Below, piece after piece: positions 43,940-54,448 of a stretch of DNA of 64,000 bases. Under the pieces are notes generated by a model. It made no database searches, had not been told where the DNA came from, and saw only the letters and a list, made by a program, of their open reading frames with translations. Location of the stretch: the NCBI GenBank assembly GCA_007258455.2, contig VDFB02373365.1, positions 217,863,765 to 217,927,764 of the forward strand, in the 5' to 3' direction. Each line of letters opens with the position of its first letter. Position 1 is the first letter of the stretch. Both the position numbers and the translations under genes were made by a program. Source of the stretch: Sequoia sempervirens (lineage: Eukaryota; Streptophyta; Pinopsida; Cupressales; Cupressaceae).

Positions 43940-45262
43940 TCACTTGAGATGAATGTTGTTCATGGGTTCCTCCAACATATCTCCTTCTGGTGTAGATAGC
44001 CGGTATGCTTCTGATCCATAGACTGATATAATGACATAAGGCCCTATCCAGTTAGGTTCAAACTTTCCCTTCTTTTCTCTGTCTGCTTGATTTCTAGGGT
44101 TTTCCCGTAGGACCAAGTCTCTGATCTGGAACACTCTAGGCTTAACCCTATGATTATAGTTCCTAGACATTCTTTGTTGATAGGCTATCAAATGATTGAC
44201 AGCTTGTTGTCGACGTTCATCAAGTAGCTCTAATTCTTAAAGTCTAGAGATTCTATAATCCTCATCTAAAATGAGTCCCTTTAGTGAAACTTGAAGGGAT
44301 GGAATTTCTACCTCGATAGGTAATATGGCTTCTGATCCATAAACAAGAGCATATGGCGTAGCTCTTGTTGGTGTTCTGATGCTAGTCCTGTAAGCCCAAA
44401 GAGTAGGGTTAAGTTAAACGTGCCAATCACGCCCTACCTCATTTACAGTCTTCTTGAGAATCTTTAGGATTGTTTTGTTTGAAGCTTCTACCTGTCCATT
44501 ACCTTGAGGGTAATACAGGGTTGAAAAGTGATGTTGGATGTGGAACTTTTCACACAGCACTTGGATGTCTTGGTTCTTGAAAGGTCTGCCATTATCTGTG
44601 ATGATTGACTAGGGTATCCCATATCTACAAATGAGATAATTAAGTATGAAAGATGATATTTTCTTCCCCATGATTGTGGTTAAGGGAACTGCCTCCACCC
44701 ATTTTGTAAAATATTCTGTTGCGGTGATAATGAATTTATGTCCATTAGATGAAGATGGGTTAATTTTCCCTACCAAGTCCAATCCCCACTAATAGAAAGG
44801 CCATGTAGTTGTGAAAGGATGGAGCTCCTGTGCTGGTGCATGTATAAGATTGCCATGAATATGACATTTTTGACATCTCTTGACAAACTTATAAGATTCT
44901 TGCTCCATGTGTGGCCAGTAATACCCCAAATGAAGGAGTTTCTTGGCTAAAGATAATCCACTTGAATGTGTGCCACAAATTCCTTCATGGACCTCATATA
45001 AAGCAGAAGCAGATTCGTTATGTTCTAAACAATGTAGAAGAGTACCATCTAGGCCCCGACGGTAAAGGGTGTCAGCAATAATGGTATGTTTGGTGGATTG
45101 GCATATGAAGTTGCACTTTTGGTTGCGAGAAAGATCTGGCGGTAAGATATTATCTTTTAGATAAGTATAAATGTCTCCATAAATGGAAGATTGGGCACTA
45201 TCCAAAAGGCTTATGGTTTGGGATTTGGGATTTGCGTATGTAGGATTTGACACTTGTTCCAC
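43940..45262 (-). pseudogene. Integrase of the 17.4-kb element
   Basis: The minus strand gives an HHCC-type zinc-binding part (LYEVHEGICGTHSSG ... RCQKCHIHGN). The catalytic core follows, with WGLDLVGKINPSSSNG (first Asp), SIITDNGRPFKN (second Asp) and YYPQGNGQVEASNKTIL (Glu). The end is a C-terminal GPY/F module, KFEPNWIGPYVIISVYG, to about 43940. All three catalytic acids are still readable, but at least four stops lie between 44789 and 44191. No chromodomain follows. Confidence 0.87.
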
Positions 45263-45268
45263 AATAAA

Positions 45269-45720
45269 TCAATAATGATCTTGCATTTCAGGCATTTGTA
45301 GAAGAGATGCTATTGTGGCCATGGCATCTGCTGCTTTATTCTCTGATCTCGGTATCTGCTCAAATTTGATATCTATGAAGTATTTCCTTAGATCATCTAC
45401 CAGTCTCTTGTATAAAATCAATGTGTCATCCTTAGTTTGGTAATCATTGTTGACCTGATAGATGATTAACTGAGAGTCTCCATACACCTGCAGTTCTGTG
45501 ATTTTCTAGTCAATAGCCACTTTAATTCCATGGATCAAAGCTTCATATTTTGCCACATTGTTAGTGCAACGAAAGGTAAGCCTGTAAGATCATGGAATTG
45601 TGTTCCCAAGAGGTGTGAAAAATAAAATTCCTACCCCTGATCCATGTTGTGTGTAGGATCCATCAAAGTAGAGTTGCCATGGTTGTGTTGTAACGTTGAG
45701 GATATCCGCATTAGGAAATT
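45269..45720 (-). pseudogene. Second RNase H (aRNH-like) of the 17.4-kb element
   Basis: The minus strand reads QLYFDGSYTQHGSGVG (Asp), CTNNVAKYEALIHGI (Glu), LQVYGDSQLIIYQV (Asp) and NKAADAMATIAS (Asp). It lies between the RT-linked RNase H and integrase, the usual Tat position. The homologous domain sits before RT in GypA and GypC. Stops in NTIP*SYR and AID*KIT inactivate it. Confidence 0.85.
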
Positions 45721-45769
45721 CCATGGTCATAGGATGACTATCTAAGAATGGAGCTTCTGCTAATTGGTC

Positions 45770-47000
45770 GGTGATGACTTGTCCTTTGATAGCTCATCTT
45801 TCAACATACTGAATGTCAAACTCACTGAGGAGCATGACCCACTTTTCCAACCTTCCTGTTAAAGCTTCTTTGCTTAGTAAATACTTGAGGGGATCAATTT
45901 TTGCAATGAGCTTGATAGTGTGAGTGAGCATATAGTGTCACAATTTTTGTGTTGCAAATACTACTGCTAAGCATGATTTTTCAATGAAGGTGTAGTTTAC
46001 TTCATGTCCATTGAGTGTCCTACTGATATAGTATATTGCCTATTCCTTTCCTTCTTTATCCTCTTGTGCTAGCAAGGCTCCTAAAGAGATATCTGTTGTT
46101 GCGATATATAGCAACAATGGCTTGTCTTTACTGGGTGGCACCAAGATTGGTGGTGTCATTAAATAATGCTTGATTTTATTGAAAGTACTCTCACACTGTT
46201 CATCCCATTTAAAAGACATATTTTTATGCAAAAGATGGTTGAATGGATGACACCGATCTGCTAGTTGAGAGATGAATTTTCTGATGGACTGTAGTTGGCC
46301 TTGTAGAGATCTTAATGTAATGATATTCTTAGGAGGTGGCATTTCCACAATGTCTTTAACTTTTGCTGGATCTACTTCAATTCCTTTTGTAGAAACTATG
46401 TATCCAAGGAGTTTTGCTGATGTTACTCCAAAGGCACATTTCTTAGGATTTAATCTGACTTTGAATTTCTCCAACCTGTCAAATATTTTGGCCAGTATCT
46501 CTAGATGTCCTTCCCTGGTGTGAGACTTGGCTAAGATATCGTCCACATAGTCCTCCATGAAGGTGTGCATCATGTCATGGAAGATTGTTGTCATAGCTCT
46601 CTGGTATGTAGCTCCTGCATTCTTTAACCCAAAAGGCATGACGTTCCAGCAAAAGGTGCCCCATGGACATGTAAATGTTGTCTTTTCTTGGTCTTCAGGA
46701 GCTATTTTGATTTGATTGTATCCTAAAAATCCATCCATGAGTGATAGCATTTGATGGCCAGCTGCTAGATCTACAATCATGTCTATGTTTGGCAAAGGAA
46801 AATCATCCTTTGGACATGCTCTATTTAAATCCCAGAAATCAGTACATATTTTGATGGTGTGATCTAGCTTTTAAATAGGTACAATGTTGGATATCCATTC
46901 AGCATAATCAATAGATCTGATAAATCCAGCATCTAGTAGTTTCTTCAAATCATTTTTTACCAATAATGCAACATGTGGATGCATTTTTCTCAGTTTCTAT
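45770..47000 (-). pseudogene. Reverse transcriptase and RNase H of the 17.4-kb element
   Basis: The uninterrupted part is 46795-46040: LSLMDGFLGYNQIKI (catalytic Asp), MPFGLKNAGATYQRAM, and MEDYVDDILAKS (YVDD), then LNPKKCAFGVTSAKLLG and the thumb. The RNase H starts at LLLYIATTDISLGALL and continues past stops (TFIEKSCLAVVFATQ, LLSKEALTGRLEKWV). The N-terminal RT part is frameshifted beyond 46795. Confidence 0.9.
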
Positions 47001-47054
47001 TTTACTGGTTTAGTGCCAGCTAGTAAGGATAAGTGACCAAGCAAAATTGATGCA

Positions 47055-47873
47055 TCATTCTTCAAAGAATTTGATAAAATCTGGCTTTTCTATATCTATC
47101 ATGGATGCTGCCAGGTGTAGTATTCTTACTTTATCTGCTATGCCAATATCAATAGACTGTGTGGGTTCTATCAACACTGATGATCTTTCATGGTAATGTT
47201 GTGGGAGGATGTCAAGCCTTTCATCCTTTGGTGCCTCAATGAGGTTTTCACCATTGGATGTGTTCTTTGCTTTTACTATTTTAGGATCAAATACTGCCAT
47301 AGAATGGTTTTCACCATTAGATCCATTATTTATTTCCATACTTTTGAAATTGAAAGGCTTGGCATCCTCATGCCTAAAAGCATCATTAAAAGAAGTATTG
47401 GTAAAACAAGTGTCAGATTCTTCACAGCAAAGATAGTTAATAATAGCGGAGTCATTGTCAAAAATAAGGAGATTGATGGGGTGTTGGGGTTCCCACTCGA
47501 TAAGCTCGAGATGCAGTAAAGGCAATGAATCATTAGATGGGTTGAGGTCAGGGATTGTGAAAGCTCAGACGGAAATGTCATCTAGGTTGTTAGTGGTTAT
47601 GTCGAGGCCTACGAAGGTATTTTCGTCCACATCATTTATCTCAATCGATGTCCGTTCATCTTCACTTGAGTCATCGAAATTTTGTGTTGCAAAGACAATA
47701 GGATTAAAACTCGAGCTTTGACCCTCCTCACATTTGGGGGTATACTTTTTGATAACATCGATCTAAATATCTTCATAGGAAACATATGATAAGTTGTCCC
47801 ACTCATATTCATTTGAATCTGTTTCAGAGTTATCTCTTATTTGAAGAATACGCTCCACAGTTTTATTGGTGAG
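47055..47873 (-). pseudogene. Spacer region before RT (17.4-kb element)
   Basis: Minus-strand segments such as INLLIFDNDSAIINYL and ILPQHYHERSSVLIEPTQ are protein-like but match no domain I know. Tat polyproteins commonly carry long unassigned spacers between protease and RT. Confidence 0.5.
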
Positions 47874-48326
47874 TTATTCTCTTGCTTCTTCTGTGTATCC
47901 TAGTCCAGCTCTACCATTTTGCTGAATTGTGAGAACTTGGATTGGTTCTGTTATACTTTGTTGCCCTCGTTCAAGAGGTCCTTGTTCTGCTGCATATCCT
48001 AGTCTAGTTTTATCTTTATGTTGGAGTGTGAGAGGATGGATTGGTTCTGTTATGCCTTGTTTCCTTAACCCAAGAGGTCCCTGTCCTAAATATCCCATCT
48101 TCTCCAGAATAGTTTTTCCCTTTCCATATTGATTTGTTTCTATGATATTACTCGTGGAAGTGGAAGCTTCCTCATCCCTATAAAGCCAATTTAGAATAGC
48201 CTTATCTTCTGATTCTTCATCTAAGTTCCCTGCTTTTACAAATCTACCATCTAATGCCGTTGTAGATTGTGCTGAATTTTGGGTGATTGTAGATGGATGT
48301 CCATACGTTTGTAAGGAGGGTAACAT
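47874..48326 (-). pseudogene. G-patch-like region of the 17.4-kb element
   Basis: An open minus-strand frame of 150 residues. TILEKMGYLGQGPLGLRKQG has the glycine spacing of a G-patch (aromatic-Gly-x-Gln-Gly-x-Gly). Two further units follow in register, each pairing GITEPI/SITEPI with LGY. G-patch modules bind RNA or activate helicases and also occur next to retroviral-type proteases. The placement after the protease suggests an RNA-handling role. This is inference from motif alone. Confidence 0.65.
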
Positions 48327-48551
48327 CTGTGATAGATGGAAAGAGTGTCCAACACCATATTCACTTATTCCTTTGTCACTTATCTATACTTTGTTGGTGA
48401 ATTGATGTGAGAGTGAAGCCAATTGTTCTTCAACATTTGAAGGGTTAGATTGTGCCACCCTGATCTCTTGAGATTTTTGTTGTTTTGGAAGCCACTTTGA
48501 TATGAAGCTTTGCTGTTTCTCGCCATTAGATGAATCTGATGTGCTAACTTC

Positions 48552-49600
48552 TCAATTGTTAGGTATTAATGTATCCTGAGATATTTTCAATGTATGACAA
48601 GTTTGGGTGTCATTATAGTCTGCTGTGATTGTTACCTCCTGTCCATTGACGGGAAATTTCAGGCATTGATGATAGGTGGAAGGTACTGCTTGCATATCAT
48701 GAATCCAAGGGTGTCCCAACAATATGTTGTATGTTAGTTCCCTATCTAAGACTTGGCAAACCACTTTTTGGACAATAGGTCCCACTTGAATGGGTAATAT
48801 GATCAACCCTTTAGAGGACCTTTCTTCCTCAACATATGCTTTGATTGTGATTTTTCTTCTTGTATCAATGGCTTCATCTGAGTATCCTAGTGCACAAATC
48901 AGCTTTAAGGTACAAATATTTAAACCAGCCCCTCCATCTATTAGGACACACTTTACACGATGTTTATGGATGAGGAATTCAATGTGAAGGGAAGAATTAT
49001 GTGGATGGGTGAGTGATACATCATCATGTTCAGAAAATGAAAGGCAATGAGGTGCAGATAGATGTCCCACCATAGCTTGGAATTGACATACATCCAAATT
49101 GTTAGGTACCGTGGTTGATACAAGAGCTTGCTCAAGAACCTCTTTGTGTGATGGGGAAATCTTTAGAAGTTCCAAGATGGATATTTGTGCCGGTATTTTC
49201 TGTAATTGATCAATGAGATTATATTGATTAGAGGGAGGATCCACAAATGGGGATGATAATAATGCGCCTTTCAATATAACTTTGGATTGTGCCCTTGTTG
49301 TGGCATTAACCGGTTGGTAATCTTGTTTCCCTTTGAATGTGATTACATTAATTTGGTTTTCAAATTTGTCCATATGTTGTACCAAATTAGTAGATGTAAT
49401 GTCATTGTTTCGATTGATTTGATTGCATAACTCCTCATCCTCTTTGGCAGTAGAAAAAAAAAGGATTGTTGTGTCATAAACATAACCGAAATTCTTACCT
49501 TTGGTGTTTGTGGAAGAGGATTCTCCCTTCTGATAATTGGGTAGAGGATTTTTGAATGTTGTATGATCTTTGTTTGTTTGGTGCCCCTCTACAAATACTT
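48552..49600 (-). pseudogene. Aspartic protease region of the 17.4-kb element
   Basis: The minus-strand frame 49385-48552 contains FLIHKHRVKCVLIDGGAGLN, in the retropepsin active-site position but with DGG instead of D-S/T-G. Then comes a long beta-rich stretch with KVVCQVLDRELTYNILLG and PWIHDMQAVPST, which matches the second half of gypsy-type proteases (ILLGHPW). The N-terminal portion is a spacer (NVITFKGKQDYQPV). The frame here is unusually long for this element. Confidence 0.75.
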
Positions 49601-49604
49601 TCTT

Positions 49605-50974
49605 TTAATCTATGAGGTCTTGTACCGCATGTTTTAACTGCCAACAATTTTCAGTCATGTGGCCTTTATTCTGATGGTAGTGACAGTAATGCAAGTCATT
49701 CCACCATGATGGTTTGACTTGAGGGTTCAAATTTCTAGCCTCTTGTACTTGAATGAGTTTTTCGTCTAAAAGTTCTTTGAGGACTGATTCCAATGATTTT
49801 CCTAATGGTGTGAATTTTCATTTATTGGATGGTCATTGGAATGATTGGGTTTTTGTTTCTCCACTATTTTGATTATTTCCTTGATCACTACTTTGTTTGA
49901 CATTAAGACCATTGTTTTGTTTGTTTGTAGTGGTTGGCGTCAAGGTGAATACTAGTTTAGATGTGTGTGTATCGATCATGGTATCAGTATTCTTATTCTT
50001 TTTCCAAAATCTTGGCTTTTCATTGTTGTTGTTAGAGGAATTGTTATTGTTTGAACCTTCAATGAAGTGTTTGATTGTTCCTCTTTTGATTAGAGCCTCT
50101 TCGATTTTGAGCCCCTTTTCAATAACTTGTTCAAATGTAGATGGACATTGTAAGTCCAATCTGTAATTCATGTCATCCACTAAGTTATCAATGGACATCT
50201 CTATCTTCTCCTCTTCAGGAATAGATCTAGGGTATTTAGCAAATAGCCTTCTCCATCGTTGGAGAAAGGAAAGAAACTTTTCACCCTTTCCTTGTTTGGT
50301 GTTGTAGAGTTGTTTTAAGGTCACCCCATGTTGGATGTTGAATGAGAAGTGCATTATGAACCTATTGATTAGTTCTTCAAAAGATTGGATCCCGGGTTCC
50401 ATTTTAGAAAACCACTCCATGCAAGTGTTTCCTAAGCTTCTTGGAAATAATCGTAGTAAGTAAGAGTCCTCATGTGTGAACTCTATGCTCATGGCTCGAA
50501 ATTACCGTACGTGATCAAATGGATTGGTTCTTCCATTGTATTTGTTGTACGTTGGGTATTCATAATACCATGGAAATGGTATCATGTTAATGCTTGGGTC
50601 GAATGGATAAGGGCAAATGTCTTGTAAGGAATATCTTTTTGTTGGCCCTTATTGGATATTTTGGAACTATAATTGTAATTATTGGATTTGTTTTGTCAAA
50701 GCATCTATTTGATTTGGATTTTCCATACTAGTTGTTTGGGGTGTGGTTGTTTCCTTGAGTTGATTGACATCAAAGTCTTTAGGAAGCTTAGCACCTTTGT
50801 CAGCTAATAGTAGAAGATACTTTTCCATATCTTGCTCTAGCATCTTTTCCATAAATTTATGGAAATGAGGGTCTTGTTGAACTTTCTCGATTTCTTCTGT
50901 AGTTATTTCTTCTCTTGTGAATTAGTGAGAGGATCAGTGTTGTTATATCATCCCCAAGGGTTTTCTTCAGCCAT
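49605..50974 (-). pseudogene. Gag of the 17.4-kb element
   Basis: The probable start is the minus-strand ATG at 50974 (MAEENPWG), followed by a stop and leader segments. The capsid region runs 50492-49833: LLRLFPRSLGNTCMEWFSKM, FEELINRFIMHFSFN, KGEKFLSFLQRWRRLFAKYP. An Asn-rich linker follows. The zinc-binding segment YCHYHQNKGHMTENCWQLKH (near 49660) is the variant Cys/His knuckle of Tat gags. A stop near 49830 splits the two. Identity is solid. Confidence 0.83.
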
Positions 50975-52999
50975 GGCTGCTATTCTTTCATTTTCTTCTT
51001 CTTGTTGTCTTTGATATGCTGCTCATGTGAAAATAGGCATACAAACGTTTAAATTTTTACTCTAGACTTTGATCTTGGATTTTTGATTGGATAAGTGTCG
51101 AGGTTTTTTTTGATTTAAAATCTGATTTAGTCGTGTCTAGTTTCATGATGGAAGGATGATAAAAATCCTTGATAGGGAAACTTTGACACAAAAAAATCTC
51201 AGATTTGGTGATAAGGACACTTTGCAAGATGTTTCAAGACCTAGGCATAATAGTAAAGTTTTATTTTTGTATGATTCAAGTGTTTTGGACTATGGAAAAA
51301 ATGTTTTGGACTGATGAAAACCTTGTTTCTGACATGGGAAAACTGACAAACTGTCTTACTAACTCTCTATTTTTTTTTGACTTTTCAGAGCGCTAAAACA
51401 GAGACACGAAGCACTAAAACAGAGTTGGTGCACGCTATAACAGAGGAGTGATGCACTAGAACAGAGACCCAAAGCGCTAAAACAAACCAGTGATGCGCTA
51501 TAACAGAACCATGAGGTGTTAAGATAGAAAACTATCTTATTCTATGAAACTCACTTGGTTTGGTATCGTATTGTATGGCTGGTTGTGGGATGTATTATGG
51601 ATGAATTCTTTGACTGTGATTGTGGTGTTGCCTAAGAGCCCTTCTTTGATAAAATGCTTGTGAATCTAAGGGAGCTACAGCATAGTCATCCGTATAACCT
51701 CTAGAGAAATCGTGATACCTATGAATAAAAGTCCTATGTTGGAGTAGAACTTTCCTGCTTTGATATAAAAATTATTGCTTTCTCAGAAGTTGTTTGTATG
51801 TAAGTGTTTTCTTTGGCTTTATGATTCATTTGACAAGATATTTCTTGACAAATTTGGTGAATATCCAATCTTGAATCATGAGAATTTCACAAGTGTTTTG
51901 ATTTTGAAGATTTTTGTGATGATCTTATTTGAATTTAATGAGAGAAAACACATCAAGCAAGAATAGAATGGTTGACTTTAAAATCCTAGAATCTAAACAT
52001 ATAGTGTATGTTCTTAAGAATCAAGCATGATTCTTCTTGATTTTCACTAGTTTATAACAGATAAGACACTTCAGATAGACTCACTCCTAGAGACAAAAGG
52101 TCATCATTATATATTTGAACGGCCCATAGCTTGGAATTGCGTCGACTCACACAGCCATGTCACCCCCTAGAGGGTGCCCATATTTTTGTCTTTTCCAGGT
52201 GCGTACTCAGAGTGACGGAAGTGGATACCAAATCCCCTAAGCAAATAGTCCTTGGCAATTATATGGTGAGTGCTTGAGGGTAGATTCTTCCCCGCCCCTG
52301 CACCACTAAGTATTACAATGTTTAGAAACTGACAAGCGTGCTTCTATTTCTAGGTTCTTAGATAGGGTTTTCGTTCAGAGCGGCAAATGGATAAACTCCC
52401 TCGAGAGACCTCCCAATCTTTAGAACAAAGATTTTGGGGATGGTTATCCTACACACTTCTGTTGAAAGAGGGTTTCCCCAAATTCACATAAATTTTTAAG
52501 TGGGTTGGAATACCATGGCTTTTGGTTGTCCCCACTCAGGTCATTCCTGTAGGGTGAGTACTTTTTTCCCACTACGGCAGGCTTGTCTAAAGGTTTTAAA
52601 AAGCTTTAAAAATGCGTAAAAAAAAGTGAGTCTAGTATTCTGATGCACCCAGTGAAGGGGAGAGCATAAATCTATCGCCCAATCACAGCAAAGAAGTTTG
52701 TTCACTTTTAAAACCCAAATGACAAATTAGCTAATCTATATGGAGATATTGCTCCATAAAAGCATGATGTTCAATTTTAATCCCACAAGAAATTATGAAG
52801 TTTCTATCCTAGGATTGATCAATTTTTATCCATTTGCTATCCTAGGATTGGTAAATTTTAATCCATTTTCCATCCTAGGATTGATAAATTTTAACCAAAA
52901 ATAGACAAAAACAAAATCTAGCTGCGTATGCATCGGATCTAGATTAAAAAAAAATGATTTTAAAGACAAAGAGTCAAGGCATTGAAATAGTAGATCGAC
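50975..52999. other. Gag leader region of the 17.4-kb element
   Basis: About 2 kb of non-coding leader between primer site and gag (minus strand), containing one of the 21-bp arrays (51390-51520). Three ATCCTAGGATTGAT-type repeats occur at about 52806-52882, each with a CCTAGG palindrome. Open frames here are short and motif-free. Confidence 0.55.
51390..51520 (-). repeat. 21-bp periodic GCGCTAAAACAG array (middle)
   Basis: On the plus strand, GCGCT-type cores start at 51390, 51411, 51432, 51453, 51474, 51495 and 51516, seven units exactly 21 bases apart. On the minus strand, the direction of gag, they read CTGTTTTAGCGC. The array ends about 420 bases before the gag start. Confidence 0.92.
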
Positions 53000-53160
53000 G
53001 CGCTGAAACAGTGATATGGCGCGCTAAAACAATTGAGCGACATGCTACAATAGAAGACCGGCGTGCTAAAATAGACCACCAATGTGCTAAAACAGATGAT
53101 GGGCGCGCTAGAACAGACCACCAGAGCGCTACACAATCCAGCTGGCGCGCTATAAAAAGT
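53000..53160 (-). repeat. 21-bp periodic GCGCTAAAACAG array (right)
   Basis: Cores start at 53000, 53021, 53042, 53063, 53084, 53105, 53126 and 53147, eight units exactly 21 bases apart (plus-strand orientation GCGCT(A)AAACA). It lies about 75 bases inside the primer-binding site. Confidence 0.92.
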
Positions 53161-53235
53161 CACGGTTCTGCGAAAACTATCACGCCGATACCTGTAAGAC
53201 ACTTTTCACAAAAATTATGCAGAATATGGGGTTAG

Positions 53236-53253
53236 GCCCCACGGTGGGCACCA
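53236..53253 (-). other. Primer-binding site of the 17.4-kb element
   Basis: The minus strand reads TGGTGCCCACCGTGGGGC, three bases after the 5' LTR end (CTTACA). This position fixes the element's orientation. Confidence 0.75.
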
Positions 53254-53256
53254 AAT

Positions 53257-54448
53257 TGTAAGCATAGGAATGAGTTAAACCATCTAAACATGCTTGTACA
53301 CTTCTAAATAAGACATTGCATCTAAGATTTAAGAAATTTAAACTAATTTAAACTAAAAATCTTTAGAAATCTGTCCTATTGCTCTCTAACTCTAAAGATC
53401 TCTCTAATCTACTTTTCTCTCAGATTTTAGAAGCTAATTAGACCATTGAAATGAAACTTAGAGAATGAGAATTCAAAATAATTCTATTCCTATATGATTA
53501 AATAATTAAAACTACTATAATGGTTGCCATGACTGCAAATGTTGAATGCTGGATGAATGTTGAATGGATGTTGGATGAATGTTGAATGCTTGAATGCTGG
53601 ATGAATGCTAGATGCTTGGAAAACCTGCAGAGTAAGATTGCACAAGTTGGGATCCATTTCCTATAGCCAAAGACCTGTATTTATAACTTTTATGGCAGCA
53701 CATTTGCACAGGGATACAGGATAAGAGGCTGGGATTCAATCTGGAGAATTGAATGGCATGGGATGAGAAGATGGAACTGATCATAGAGGATTGTTTCTCC
53801 CCATGAAAACACCAGGCAAGATGAGAGGGAAGGTGGTTGGAAGAATATTGAGAGGACTTCCTACAGGTTTGTCCCTGAACCTCTTCCCGTGAATGACAGT
53901 AGAATTAATTAGATTTTGAAAATTTAATTTTATTGGTGAGTGATAAAAGGAATATGATTTATGCATAAATTTAAATATTTTTGATTTAATTAAATTTAGC
54001 AAAAAGAGGATTGAATAATTTAATAAATCAAACTATAGAATTTGTTTATTAAATAAAAGGAAAATGATAATTAAATAAAATATTTTAGAATATCTTTATT
54101 TAATTAAGAAGAAATGTGATGAGGTAATTAAATAACACAAATTATTTAAGTTGTGTATTTAATTTATGATAGAAGTATAAAAGAAGTAATAATAATAATA
54201 ATTAAATAAAATAAAGTTTTTAATTTTTTTTGTTTTAATTAAGAGAGAAGTAATATGATGAAAATGATAATAATTAAATAAAACAAAGTTTTTAATTTTG
54301 TTTATTTAATTAAGAAAGAAGTAATATGATGAATTTAATATAAATAAATATTTCTATTTATTTACTAAGTAGATGAATTTAAGATTAATTAATCAAATAA
54401 GTCATATTTAATTAATTAGATTCTCCAGACCATTTTTAAGTGTCTACA
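53257..54448 (-). repeat. 5' LTR of the 17.4-kb element
   Basis: 1192 bases. The minus strand starts TGTAGACACTT (54448) and ends CCTATGCTTACA (53257), which is TG...CA. It has a GAATG-rich minisatellite at 53540-53613, like the other LTR, and repeated AATTAAATAAAACAAAGTTT segments near 54200-54310. Confidence 0.92.

Larger units (their letters stand above)
37035..54448 (-). mobile_element. 17.4-kb Tat/Ogre-like Ty3/gypsy element with antisense ORF
   Basis: Two similar LTRs (53257-54448 and 37035-38212) bound an internal region. Right to left, it holds a primer-binding site, a 2.2-kb leader, gag, protease, G-patch, RT, RNase H, a second RNase H, integrase, two minisatellites and, on the opposite strand, a plant-mobile-domain ORF. 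Element size, dual RNase H, long spacers and antisense ORF near the 3' LTR are hallmarks of the Tat lineage. It sits inside ORF-X of GypC. The coding regions have many stops. LTRs differ at roughly one base in twenty over the first 330 aligned bases, so it is old but younger than GypC. Confidence 0.9.

Noticed and set aside
38790..53160. CRISPR-like interpretation of the 21-bp arrays
   Set aside because: Period is too short, there are no long spacers, and the context is a plant retrotransposon.
52954..53235. Open frames on both strands (93 and 80 codons) over the right 21-bp array
   Set aside because: 21 is a multiple of three, so the array stays open in several frames; the periodic DNA explains it.
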